Source: Candidatus Heimdallarchaeota archaeon (GTDB taxonomy: Archaea; Asgardarchaeota; Heimdallarchaeia; Heimdallarchaeales; Heimdallarchaeaceae). Taken from it: a stretch of DNA of 10,262 nucleotides. The notes beneath the pieces are model-generated. The model was not told the DNA's origin. It was given only the letters and a program-made list of their open reading frames with translations, and ran no database searches. Below are positions 1-7,265 of the stretch, one piece after another. The position numbers and the translations under genes are program-made. Location: NCBI GenBank assembly GCA_023139025.1, contig JAGLOH010000048.1, positions 1 to 10,262 of the forward strand. The letters are read 5' to 3'. Within the stretch, counting starts at the first letter, position 1. Each line of letters starts with the position of its first letter.

Positions 1-1236
1 TTTTCCTTTTGTGATAAAGTTTCTGAAATAGTTAGTCAATATCAATTTAAAGCAAAGATTCTTGTTAGCGATCCTGAAGAATCAGAAAAAGATATCACTC
101 CAAGTCAAGATTCTGATTTAGTATTATTATCAAGCATTCTTAGGAAAGAGGAAAAATTAACAGAAATAAGAAGTAAAGCTTCAGACTTAGCATTTCTTCT
201 CTATACAGGAGGTACTTCCGGAAAAGCTAAGGCTGTGATGCTAACTCATTCTAATGTTCTCGCAAATGCTCTTCAGTTTAATGAATGGGCAAAGGAAATC
301 CCACAGGAATTTAACGGTTGCGTTGTTTCTGCTTTACCAATGTGTCATAGTTTTGGTTTGCAATGCAGTTTCCTAGCTCCACTTTTTAGGGGTGAAATGA
401 TTGTCATTATCCCAAAATTTGATCCAAAGAGCTTGCTCAAATTAATGGTAGAGGAAAAGGCAACATCTTTTTACGGTGTTCCAACAATGTACATAGCTCT
501 TCTTCGGTCAAAAATAAAGAGTTATGACTTAGAGAGTCTCAAAGTTTGCGTTTCTGGGGGATCAGCATTACCCAAAGAAGTTCATGAAGAGTTCAGACAA
601 AAGACATCTATTGAGATTACGGAAGGTTATGGATTAACTGAATGTAGTCCTGTTACTCATATCAATCCTTACGGTAAAGCTATTGTCAATTCCATTGGTA
701 AACCTCTCACTGACACATTAGCCCGACTAGTTGATTCTGAAACTCGCGATGAAGTTGAAGAGGGTGAAGTTGGTGAAATTGTCATTTTAGGTCCTCAAGT
801 TATGAAGGGATACTTTGGTAAAGGTTTGGAATCTTCCAATGTTTTTACTTCAGATGGATGGTTAAAAACTGGTGACTTAGCTCGAATAAATTCTGAAGGA
901 TATTTCTTTATTGTTGACAGATCCAAAGATGTTATCAATTCTGGTGGACTTAAGGTTTATCCCAGAGAAATAGAAGAAGAACTCTACAACCACCCAGGAG
1001 TTTCACTTGCAACTGTTATACCTGTTCCAGACGATTACTTTGGAGAAGTAGGGAAGGCGTTCATTGTTGCAAAAGAAGGTCAAAAAATCACTGAAGATGA
1101 AATGAGAGAATTCTGTATCAATCGTTCCATAACCATGTACAAAATTCCAAAAACTTTCGAATTTGTTGATTCTTTACCATTAAGCGCAGCAGGTAAAGTT
1201 CTTAAAAGAGAATTAATCAAAAGAGAATCTAAATAG
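1..1236 (+). CDS. Acyl-CoA synthetase (AMP-forming), 5'-truncated by window edge
   Basis: This is a fatty-acyl-CoA ligase-like enzyme of the ANL superfamily. Such enzymes activate a carboxylic acid with ATP to an acyl-AMP and transfer it to CoA in the cytosol. The frame is open from base 1 for 411 codons, so the true start lies upstream; a GTG at 235 is internal. Motifs, in window codon numbers, are the phosphate-binding loop YTGGTSG (68-74), YGLTE (210-214), TGD (290-292), the hinge region RSKD (307-310) followed by NSGGLKVYPREIEEE, and the C-terminal catalytic lysine in AAGKVLKREL (Lys 399). All core motifs are intact. The large N-terminal part of the roughly 500-560 residue family is mostly missing. 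The substrate cannot be read from the motifs: medium- or long-chain fatty acid is the usual guess, and aromatic or short acids are possible. A 78-base gap separates it from the TPR gene. Confidence 0.93.
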   Translation, partial: FSFCDKVSEIVSQYQFKAKILVSDPEESEKDITPSQDSDLVLLSSILRKEEKLTEIRSKASDLAFLLYTGGTSGKAKAVMLTHSNVLANALQFNEWAKEIPQEFNGCVVSALPMCHSFGLQCSFLAPLFRGEMIVIIPKFDPKSLLKLMVEEKATSFYGVPTMYIALLRSKIKSYDLESLKVCVSGGSALPKEVHEEFRQKTSIEITEGYGLTECSPVTHINPYGKAIVNSIGKPLTDTLARLVDSETRDEVEEGEVGEIVILGPQVMKGYFGKGLESSNVFTSDGWLKTGDLARINSEGYFFIVDRSKDVINSGGLKVYPREIEEELYNHPGVSLATVIPVPDDYFGEVGKAFIVAKEGQKITEDEMREFCINRSITMYKIPKTFEFVDSLPLSAAGKVLKRELIKRESK

Positions 1237-1251
1237 TTATCTTACATCTGA

Positions 1252-1259
1252 TTTTTCTT
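1252..1259 (+). terminator. Possible U-tract terminator after acyl-CoA synthetase
   Basis: TTTTTCTT lies 15 bases after the TAG stop, with no stem-loop that I can see. Archaeal transcription often ends at short U-tracts without a hairpin, so this is a plausible stop. The region is T-rich throughout, so the call is weak. Confidence 0.3.
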
Positions 1260-1275
1260 AAAATTCATTAAAAAG

Positions 1276-1310
1276 TTTTTTAAATCGAAATATTAATACA
1301 ATCAAGGTGG
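1276..1310 (+). promoter_or_regulatory. TATA-like box and Shine-Dalgarno site of the TPR gene
   Basis: TTTTTTAAAT (1276-1285) resembles an archaeal TATA box, about 33 bases before the TTG start at 1315. AAGGTGG (1304-1310) is a strong match to the archaeal anti-Shine-Dalgarno (GGAGGTGATC) and ends 4 bases before the TTG, which fixes this unusual start. The TATA call is weaker than the ribosome-binding-site call. Confidence 0.45.
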
Positions 1311-1314
1311 TTTC

Positions 1315-2226
1315 TTGGGGTTAGAAACAGGGGAGGACAAAAAAAAGTACGAGATTGAGTTACTCGAAAGCTTAATTGATAATAGTCTATATGAGGAATC
1401 TCTATCTTATCTAAATAGAGCAATTACAAAATATGATGATATTAGTTTAAAGTATCTCAAAGGAAAAGTCTATTATTTAATGGGTAAATTCGATGATTCA
1501 ATCACTGAATTGACCAGTGTTATCGCAGAAGATTCTGATTATTGGGAAGCTTATGAACTTTTAGGAGAGATTTATAGAATTCGTAATCAAACTGAGATTG
1601 CTGAAAATTATTATTTTAAGTCTACATCTCTAAACTCAAGAGCAACACAATCTTGGCTTGGAAGGGGAAAACTGGCAATGGCTCGGGGAGAGTATCAAGT
1701 AGCTGTACTAAGTTTTGAAACATACTTGAGAACCAAGAGAGAAGACATTATGGTTTGGAGGTTATTGGGAAAAAGCTATAAGGAGCTTGAAAATTTCGTT
1801 TCCGCAATTGATGCTTACAATGAAGCTATTGAGCTTGAACCTACTAATCAGGATCTTTATGAAGAACTCGGTGATCTCTATCACTTCATGGGACATTATG
1901 ATATAGCTAAGGAGAAATATCTCCAAGCATTACAAGTAGAAGAAAAAACACGACCTGTGAACGCGTCAATCTATAATAAACTATCAAAAATATATCTAGC
2001 TGAAGGTAACATACAAAAAGCATTCAATCTATGCAATGAATTATTAACTTTGTCAAAAGAAAATGATGAAGCATTATTCATTTCCGGTCAAGCTCTAATC
2101 AAAATGGGTCAAAAATATGAGGGAACTGTTAGAGTAAAGAAAGCCTATAAAATTTCTAATAATCAAGAATACAAGGATTATCTAAACAAACTTGATGAAG
2201 AACTGTATGGTCCCAAATATGTTTAA
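1315..2226 (+). CDS. Tetratricopeptide (TPR) repeat protein
   Basis: This is a 303-residue soluble protein built almost wholly of TPR helical hairpins. About seven 34-residue units begin near residues 43, 77, 111, 145, 179, 217 and 251, preceded by a helical half-repeat at 12-42. Typical TPR positions are visible, such as LGEIY, LGKSYKELENF, AIDAYNEAIELEPTN and ELGDLYHFMGHYD. No signal peptide or membrane segment is seen, so it is likely cytosolic. TPR arrays are protein-protein interaction scaffolds, and nothing in the sequence names the partner. The TTG start is chosen because AAGGTGG sits 4 bases upstream and the next in-frame ATG lies well inside the repeats. It follows the acyl-CoA synthetase in the same direction after 78 bases, and a 50-base gap separates it from the GNAT gene. 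A functional tie to either neighbour is only a guess. Confidence 0.88.
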   Translation: MGLETGEDKKKYEIELLESLIDNSLYEESLSYLNRAITKYDDISLKYLKGKVYYLMGKFDDSITELTSVIAEDSDYWEAYELLGEIYRIRNQTEIAENYYFKSTSLNSRATQSWLGRGKLAMARGEYQVAVLSFETYLRTKREDIMVWRLLGKSYKELENFVSAIDAYNEAIELEPTNQDLYEELGDLYHFMGHYDIAKEKYLQALQVEEKTRPVNASIYNKLSKIYLAEGNIQKAFNLCNELLTLSKENDEALFISGQALIKMGQKYEGTVRVKKAYKISNNQEYKDYLNKLDEELYGPKYV

Positions 2227-2240
2227 CACAAATTTTCTAG

Positions 2241-2276
2241 AAGGAAATTTATACCCCTTCAAATATCTAGACAATA
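2241..2276 (+). promoter_or_regulatory. Putative archaeal promoter of the GNAT gene (leaderless)
   Basis: Purine-rich AAGGAAA (2241-2247, BRE-like) is followed by TTTATA (2248-2253), whose centre is about 26 bases upstream of the ATG at 2277. No Shine-Dalgarno is near the ATG. That spacing puts the transcription start on or next to the start codon, so a leaderless message is likely. Two TCTAGA palindromes (2236-2241 and 2266-2271) flank the box. Confidence 0.5.
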
Positions 2277-3008
2277 ATGGAAGAGTTTGAGAATTTCTTT
2301 AAGGCATCTGAAACTAGAATCGCTAGATTAGGATACATGATATGGGACATCTATACTTGTCCAGAAATAATGATCATAGACAACCTTGGTGCTTCCTTCA
2401 GATGTTCTTATGACTTGCATACAACAGTTTTTGGACCTCCTAATAAAGAAATACTAGAAAATTTCAACCCAAAGGGACAATTTAGTCTTTCTTTTGATAT
2501 AGAATGGAAGGAACTCATTGAAGACTATTTCACAAAGTTCATCCCCATGGATAAATCTGTACAGAATAAAAATATTAATACATTTGTTTGCATGGAACTA
2601 GATAAAGAAAATTTCATTCCACAAAAGGTATATCAATCTAGAAAATTGCTCCTAGAAGATGCCAAACTTCTTAGTTTAAAACGCAGAATTCTCTTTTCTC
2701 AAGGATTAGGAGGAGTTGGAATAATAGAAAACAATGAATTAATTGGATGTGCTTTCACTCCTCATTATGTACAAAATGACCGATTCTCATTTGCAATAAT
2801 TAGAGGAGTTTGGGTCAGTAACAGAAACCGTAACCGAGGTATGGGCTCTGATTTAAGCTCAAAAATGTGTGAAATTATTTTTGATAAAGGAATTGAAAAA
2901 ATAACTCTTTGGGTTGAGGAAGCAAATCTACCAGCAGTACGAATCTATGAGAAACTTAAATTCAAAATAGTTGAAAAAGTGCATGGAGTAGACTGTGTGA
3001 AAAAGTGA
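2277..3008 (+). CDS. GNAT-family N-acetyltransferase with uncharacterised N-terminal half
   Basis: This is a 243-residue protein whose C-terminal part (about 145-240) is a GNAT acyltransferase fold, which transfers an acetyl group from acetyl-CoA to an amine. The acetyl-CoA pyrophosphate loop (motif A) is visible as R185-N-R187-G188-M-G190 (consensus R/Q-x-x-G-x-G/A) after the beta-strand IIRGVWVS. The later segment EEANLPAVRIYEKLKFKIVEK matches motif B, with the N..A..IYEKLGF-like pattern. The first 140 residues are not recognisable to me by motif. They may be a degenerate second GNAT repeat, since tandem N-terminal GNAT-like domains are common, or a substrate-recognition domain. The substrate is unknown. 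The gene seems to have its own promoter and ends in tandem stops TGA-TAA, 10 bases from the convergent subunit F gene. Confidence 0.82.
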   Translation: MEEFENFFKASETRIARLGYMIWDIYTCPEIMIIDNLGASFRCSYDLHTTVFGPPNKEILENFNPKGQFSLSFDIEWKELIEDYFTKFIPMDKSVQNKNINTFVCMELDKENFIPQKVYQSRKLLLEDAKLLSLKRRILFSQGLGGVGIIENNELIGCAFTPHYVQNDRFSFAIIRGVWVSNRNRNRGMGSDLSSKMCEIIFDKGIEKITLWVEEANLPAVRIYEKLKFKIVEKVHGVDCVKK

Positions 3009-3018
3009 TAAATAATTT

Positions 3019-3330
3019 CTAATAACCTATAAACTTTCTAAATTTTGTTTCTAATTCTCTAGGATCAATTTTCGCATTAACATCCGAAAGAACAATTATT
3101 GGTGTTGCATTTTCTAATCTAATGTGTTCAAGAGTATCCTCGATTCCAATTATCGCAGAAGCAGAAAGAATAATCAAAGAATAGTTTTCTTGCAAAGTTT
3201 CTTCCAGTTTTTCAAGCGTTTCTTCAGGTGTAAATACTTCCTGACCTGGAACACCTATTAAGTTAAAACCTCTTACAGTTTCTCTAGCACCAATAACGAA
3301 TGCTTTTTTTGATGACTCCAGATTTGACAT
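3019..3330 (-). CDS. atpF: A-type ATP synthase subunit F (central stalk)
   Basis: Subunit F sits on the D shaft of the rotor and is thought to help regulate ATP hydrolysis in A/V-type ATPases. The 103-residue length fits the family (about 100). Family hallmarks are the first strand KAFVIGARETVRGFNLIGV, where xVIGxxxTVxGFxLxGV is typical, the second strand SLIILSASAIIGI, and TPIIVLSDVNAKI near the end. The gene is single and on the opposite strand to the rest of the ATP synthase genes, whereas F usually precedes A in the same operon. The ATG at 3330 has no Shine-Dalgarno but has a TATA-like TTTAAA about 26 bases upstream, which fits a leaderless transcript. The C-terminal tail is short (KFRKFIGY). 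Confidence 0.9.
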   Translation of the reverse strand: MSNLESSKKAFVIGARETVRGFNLIGVPGQEVFTPEETLEKLEETLQENYSLIILSASAIIGIEDTLEHIRLENATPIIVLSDVNAKIDPRELETKFRKFIGY

Positions 3331-3353
3331 TGAAAATACAATCTATTTATTTG

Positions 3354-3366
3354 TTTAAAGTTTTGT
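3354..3366 (-). promoter_or_regulatory. Putative promoter of subunit F (minus strand)
   Basis: On the minus strand this reads ACAAAACTTTAAA, a BRE-like A-rich stretch followed by TTTAAA (3354-3359). Its centre is about 26 bases upstream of the F start codon, the standard archaeal TATA spacing for a leaderless start. Confidence 0.5.
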
Positions 3367-3394
3367 GCTATAAATCTGGTCAGTCAGCAAACTA

Positions 3395-3404
3395 TTTATT
3401 ATAA
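3395..3404 (+). promoter_or_regulatory. Putative TATA box of the ATP synthase A operon
   Basis: TTTATTATAA is centred about 25 bases upstream of the ATG at 3424. No Shine-Dalgarno precedes that ATG, so the operon message probably begins at or a few bases before it. Confidence 0.5.
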
Positions 3405-3423
3405 GTCAGATATAGTTGCACAA

Positions 3424-5226
3424 ATGCCTCATTCAGCTGAAGAAAGAGCCAGAATTGTAACAATTAAAGGTTCTACTGTCGAAGTAAGAGGTCTTTCTTC
3501 ATATAGGATGGGAGAAATAACCTATGTTGGTGACGAGAAACTCATAGGTGAAGTTATCGAAATTGAACGAGATTTTGCTACAGTTCAGGTTTATGAACCT
3601 CTTGAGGGATTGAAGATAAATGATCCTGTTTATCCTACTGGAAAATCTCTTTCAGCTGAACTTGGTCCAGGATTATTATCTAATATTTTTGATGGAATTC
3701 AAAGACCATTAGAGCAAATAAAGAAGTTATCAGCTTCATCATTTATCCAAAGAGGAATTCAGATCAATGCTTTAGATAGACACAAAAAATGGCAGTTCGA
3801 ACCAAATAAAGATTTAACAAAAGGTCATTTTGTGAAGGGAGGTGATGTACTAGGCTCTGTTCAAGAGACAGAGACTATAAAGTGTAATATTCTTGTTCCT
3901 CCAAATACAAATGGGGAATTACTATCCATTCAAGAAAATGGAGAATTTAAGATTACAGATCCTATAGCTGAGTTAAAAGGATCAGATAAAAAGAAGGAAG
4001 AATTAACATTAATGCACGAATGGCATGTAAGAATTGCCAGACCATTCTTAAAAAAATTACCTGTGCGTGAACCTCTTGTAACGGGTCAAAGAATAATAGA
4101 TATGTTCTTCCCGATAGCCAAAGGTGGAACTGCAGCTATTCCAGGAGGATTTGGAACTGGAAAAACAATCCTTCAGCACCAATTGTCCAAATGGAGTGAT
4201 GCTGATGTTGTCATATACATTGGTTGTGGAGAGAGAGGTAATGAAATGACTGATGTTTTGAGAAGTTTTCCTAAACTTGTTGATCCACACACTCAAAACC
4301 CACTCATGGATAGAACATCGCTAATCGCTAATGTTTCTAATATGCCTGTTGCAGCTAGAGAAGCCTCAATTTACATGGGAATAACAATGGCTGAATTCTA
4401 TAGAGACCAGGGATTCAACGTTTTACTCACTGCAGACAGCACATCACGATGGGCCGAAGCCCTGAGAGAAATTGCTGGACAATTAGAAGAGATGCCAGTT
4501 GAAGAGGGGTATCCAGCTTACTTAGGTGCTAGATTAGCTAATTTTTATGAACGAGCAGGTCAAGTTATTGCTTTAGGTTCACCATACAGGGAAGGATCGA
4601 TTAATATTACTGCAGCTGTTTCTCCTCCTGGTGGTGATTTCAGTGAACCAGTTACTGCAAACACAAAACGTTTTGTAAAGACTTTTTGGGGCCTAGATCC
4701 CAATTTAGCAAATAGAAAACACTTTCCTTCAATTAACTGGTTAAACAGTTATTCAGGGTATATTAAAGTAATAGAAGAATGGGCCTTGGAGAGTGGACTG
4801 GAAGATTGGGGTCGTTATCGACAAGAAATGTTTACAATTTTACAAAAAGATGATGAACTTCAACATATTGCAGAATTAATTGGTTCAAAGGCATTACCTG
4901 CTGATGAACAGCTAATCATATTAGTAGCAGATATAATTAAAGAAGGATTTCTCCAGCAAAATGCCTTTGATAAAGTTGATTCTTTCTGTCCTATCGAGAA
5001 ACAAATGAAAATGATGAAACTTATGCTTCTTTTTTATAATAGAGCTGAGGTTCTAATAAGGAATGGATGCCCAATCTCTTTAATCACTAATTTAAAAACA
5101 GTTCAGATACTAAAACGAATTAAAGAAGATGTCCCAAACGACAATATAATCCAAATGAACAAAATCGAAGATTACATCCATACAGATATGGAGGAACTAG
5201 GTTCTAAATACGGATATAAGGTGTGA
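3424..5226 (+). CDS. atpA: A-type ATP synthase catalytic subunit A
   Basis: Subunit A binds and hydrolyses or makes ATP in the A3B3 head on the cytosolic side of the membrane. At 600 residues it is of normal archaeal length (about 580-600), with no intein. The N-terminal beta-barrel (about 8-75) is followed by ELGPGLL (79-85) and FDGIQRPL, then the A-specific bulge (about 120-190). The P-loop is G241-GFGTGK-T248, with Lys247 and Thr248 for phosphate and Mg. The usual A-subunit form is GPFGSGKT, so Pro to Gly and Ser to Thr are departures. Catalytic Glu270 lies in CGERGNEM, ADSTSRWAEALREI begins at 337, and PPGGDFSEPV is intact. The ATG is chosen for the TATA spacing and the family N-terminus. 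The stop is 3 bases before the B start, so the two are coupled. Confidence 0.98.
   Translation: MPHSAEERARIVTIKGSTVEVRGLSSYRMGEITYVGDEKLIGEVIEIERDFATVQVYEPLEGLKINDPVYPTGKSLSAELGPGLLSNIFDGIQRPLEQIKKLSASSFIQRGIQINALDRHKKWQFEPNKDLTKGHFVKGGDVLGSVQETETIKCNILVPPNTNGELLSIQENGEFKITDPIAELKGSDKKKEELTLMHEWHVRIARPFLKKLPVREPLVTGQRIIDMFFPIAKGGTAAIPGGFGTGKTILQHQLSKWSDADVVIYIGCGERGNEMTDVLRSFPKLVDPHTQNPLMDRTSLIANVSNMPVAAREASIYMGITMAEFYRDQGFNVLLTADSTSRWAEALREIAGQLEEMPVEEGYPAYLGARLANFYERAGQVIALGSPYREGSINITAAVSPPGGDFSEPVTANTKRFVKTFWGLDPNLANRKHFPSINWLNSYSGYIKVIEEWALESGLEDWGRYRQEMFTILQKDDELQHIAELIGSKALPADEQLIILVADIIKEGFLQQNAFDKVDSFCPIEKQMKMMKLMLLFYNRAEVLIRNGCPISLITNLKTVQILKRIKEDVPNDNIIQMNKIEDYIHTDMEELGSKYGYKV
5218..5223 (+). 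promoter_or_regulatory. Shine-Dalgarno site of subunit B
   Basis: AAGGTG overlaps the last codons of subunit A and ends 6 bases before the B ATG at 5230. The same GGTG plus 6-base spacing recurs before subunit I, which suggests one consistent internal-operon signal. Confidence 0.6.
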
Positions 5227-5229
5227 TGA

Positions 5230-6624
5230 ATGGCTCGTATAACAGTTAGAGGAGTATCAGAAATTCGAGGACCAATCATTATCATAGAAGGTGTTACAGG
5301 TATCCGAATGGGAGAATATTTGGAAGTTAAGCTGCCAAACAAACCTACTAGAAAAGGTAGAGTTCTAGCAATTGAAGAGGAAAGAGTCATCATTCTGCTT
5401 TACCAAGGTACATATGAACTAGAAAAGGATGAAATTGAAACTGAATTTTTTGGAAGAACCATGCAGCTTTTTGTAGCTGAAGATATGATTGGCAGAGTAT
5501 TTAACTCTCAAGGAGAGCCGTTGGATGGATTGCCCGGCATCTATTCAGATGAATACAGGGATATTAATGGATCTCCAATCAACCCAACATCTAGAATTTA
5601 TCCAAGAGATTATATCGAAACAGGAATTTCTTCAATAGATTCAATGAACACATTAGTAAGAGGTCAAAAACTACCTATCTTTACTGGAGCTGGGTTACCA
5701 AATAACCAATTGATAGGTCAAATAGTAAAACAAGCAAGAATTGTAGGAGCAGAAGGTGAAGATAAATTTGCTATTGTTTTTGGTGCCATGGGGTTGACAA
5801 TGGATGATTACATCTATTTCCAGCGCTTATTTGAAGAAACAGGTACACTAGACAAAGTTGTAATGTTTACTAATTTGGCAAGTGATTCAGCTGCTGAGAG
5901 ACTTATAACTCCTCGAGTTGCATTAACAACTGCTGAGTATCTAGCTTTTGATAAGGGCTACCATGTTCTAGCAATACTATCTGATATAACTAATTATTGT
6001 CAAGCTTTAAGGGAAGTTTCTGTTGCTTTGGAAACAGTTCCAGCAAGAAAAGGTTTTCCTGGTTACATGTATTCAGATTTAGCCTCAATATACGAAAGAG
6101 CGGGAATAATAGAAGGTTCACAAGGAAGCATCACTCTAATTGCAAATCTGACAATGCCAAATGATGATATTACTCATCCTATTCCTGACTTGACAGGTTA
6201 TATCACAGAAGGTCAAATTATCCTCGATCGTTCTTTACATAATAGAGGAATTTATCCACCAATTGATGTCTTAGGGTCGCTTTCTCGTTTAATGAAAGAT
6301 GGAATTGGAGAAGGCTATACAAGAAAGGACCATCCTTCTTTAAGCAATCAACTTTATGCTTCTTATGCTGAAGGATTAGATAAGAGAAGACTTGCAGAAG
6401 TAATTGGAAAAAAGGAACTAAACCGTCGAGATCAGATTTTGTATGAGTTTGCAGATAAATTTGAAGATAATTTTGTGAACCAAGGGGATGTCTACCGATC
6501 AATTGAAGATTCTTTAAATCTTGGATGGTCATTATTATCCAATCTTCCAGAAACTGAATTAACTAAAGTATCTGAAGCTCTAATTCGGGAACATATCCAA
6601 AATAAAGGAGCTGATTCTGATTGA
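5230..6624 (+). CDS. atpB: A-type ATP synthase regulatory/non-catalytic subunit B
   Basis: B alternates with A in the hexameric head, binds nucleotide without catalysis, and supplies the arginine finger to the A sites. The 464 residues match the family (about 460). The N-terminal barrel ends near 75. GISSIDSMNTLVRGQKLPIF leads to FTGAGLPNNQ (151-160), where a true P-loop is absent as expected for B. YERAG (288-292), THPIPDLTGYITEGQI and the segment GSLSRLM carrying the putative arginine finger Arg353 are all present. The C-terminal helical domain is complete. The TGA stop overlaps the TTG start of D by four bases (TTGA), a typical termination-reinitiation arrangement. Confidence 0.98.
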   Translation: MARITVRGVSEIRGPIIIIEGVTGIRMGEYLEVKLPNKPTRKGRVLAIEEERVIILLYQGTYELEKDEIETEFFGRTMQLFVAEDMIGRVFNSQGEPLDGLPGIYSDEYRDINGSPINPTSRIYPRDYIETGISSIDSMNTLVRGQKLPIFTGAGLPNNQLIGQIVKQARIVGAEGEDKFAIVFGAMGLTMDDYIYFQRLFEETGTLDKVVMFTNLASDSAAERLITPRVALTTAEYLAFDKGYHVLAILSDITNYCQALREVSVALETVPARKGFPGYMYSDLASIYERAGIIEGSQGSITLIANLTMPNDDITHPIPDLTGYITEGQIILDRSLHNRGIYPPIDVLGSLSRLMKDGIGEGYTRKDHPSLSNQLYASYAEGLDKRRLAEVIGKKELNRRDQILYEFADKFEDNFVNQGDVYRSIEDSLNLGWSLLSNLPETELTKVSEALIREHIQNKGADSD

Positions 6625-7265
6625 GAGAAGCAATTAATATTCCTCCAACAAAGGATAACTTGTTAAAATACAAGAAAAAGCTCCAATTAGTTGAAAGAGC
6701 ATACGATTTACTAAGAGAGAAATATGAAGCATTATTAATGAAATTACATATTATCTCTTCACAAGCAATTTCGATGAGAGAAAAAATGGAGGAAGGTCTT
6801 AGTGAGGCTTATTATGAATATATCAAAACTGAATCAGAACTAGGAAAAGATATGATTAATATTTTTAGTGAAACAATCCCTAAAGAGGTTATTGTAAATT
6901 CTATCCCTCTTGAATATATGGGCGTTTCTTATTCTGATTTACAGTTAGCCAATCTACCAGATCCTTCATATGGATTCTTCGGAATTTCTAGTTCACTGTG
7001 GATAACTGCAAAAAGATTTCGTGATATATTTGATTTAATTGTTGAATTAGCAGAAGTTGAGAATTTTGCATACAAAGTAATTCGTAATCTTCAATCTACA
7101 CAATTAAGTCTTAATGCTTTGGATAAAGTATACCGAGTGAGATTTGGGAATATAATTAAGTATATTGAGGAAGCGTTAGAATCATATGAATTGGAGAGTA
7201 TCTATACTATCAAGAAACTCAAACAAAAAATAGAGTTAAAAAATAAAATAAAGAGGAGAAATTAA
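6621..7265 (+). CDS. atpD: A-type ATP synthase subunit D (central rotor shaft)
   Basis: D is the long antiparallel coiled-coil shaft that turns inside A3B3, analogous to F1 gamma. The 214 residues fit the family. The N-terminal helix (about 8-80) begins with IPPTKDNLLKYKKKLQLVER, matching the PTKxxLLxLKxxLxLAxxG type. A short central domain (about 85-125) follows. The C-terminal helix carries the hallmark QLSLNALDKVYRVRFGNI (about 161-178), where RRVNALE is common in relatives, and ends in a lysine-rich tail. The TTG start at 6621 overlaps the B stop. GGAG at 6607-6610 lies 10 bases upstream, so a coupled start is likely. The TAA stop shares one base with the ATG of the next gene (TAATG). Confidence 0.95.
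   Translation: MREAINIPPTKDNLLKYKKKLQLVERAYDLLREKYEALLMKLHIISSQAISMREKMEEGLSEAYYEYIKTESELGKDMINIFSETIPKEVIVNSIPLEYMGVSYSDLQLANLPDPSYGFFGISSSLWITAKRFRDIFDLIVELAEVENFAYKVIRNLQSTQLSLNALDKVYRVRFGNIIKYIEEALESYELESIYTIKKLKQKIELKNKIKRRN
7253..7258 (+). promoter_or_regulatory. Shine-Dalgarno site of the Usp gene
   Basis: GAGGAG inside the end of subunit D ends 6 bases before the ATG at 7265. It is among the strongest ribosome-binding sites in the operon, which suggests that the Usp protein is actively translated and not a passenger. Confidence 0.6.

Larger units (their letters stand above)
3331..3423. promoter_or_regulatory. Divergent intergenic region between subunits F and A
   Basis: A 93-base spacer carries back-to-back promoters for F (left) and A (right). 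CTATTTATT occurs twice as a direct repeat (3343-3351 and 3392-3400); the right copy overlaps the presumed TATA box of A. Both transcripts seem nearly leaderless, so a regulator bound here could affect both sides. No obvious long palindrome is seen. Confidence 0.5.

Noticed and set aside
235..237. GTG as a start of the acyl-CoA synthetase
   Set aside because: The same frame is open from base 1 and the conserved phosphate-binding loop YTGGTSG lies upstream of it at 202-222, so the gene is cut by the window edge.
2240..2260. GAAGG/CCTTC hairpin as a terminator of the TPR gene
   Set aside because: The stem is only five bases with an 11-base loop and no T-run after it; a promoter role for the region fits better.
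4144..4167. Possible intein in subunit A, a known insertion site in some archaea
   Set aside because: The P-loop region is continuous and the protein has normal length, so no intein is present.
4057..4296. Minus-strand open frame of 79 codons
   Set aside because: It lies wholly inside subunit A opposite its P-loop and catalytic region, has no family resemblance and no ribosome site; a shadow frame.
5172..5393. Minus-strand open frame of 73 codons
   Set aside because: It spans the A/B junction opposite two clearly coding genes; no recognisable domain.
6218..6532. Minus-strand open frame of 104 codons
   Set aside because: Antisense to the conserved C-terminal part of subunit B; composition follows the coding strand.
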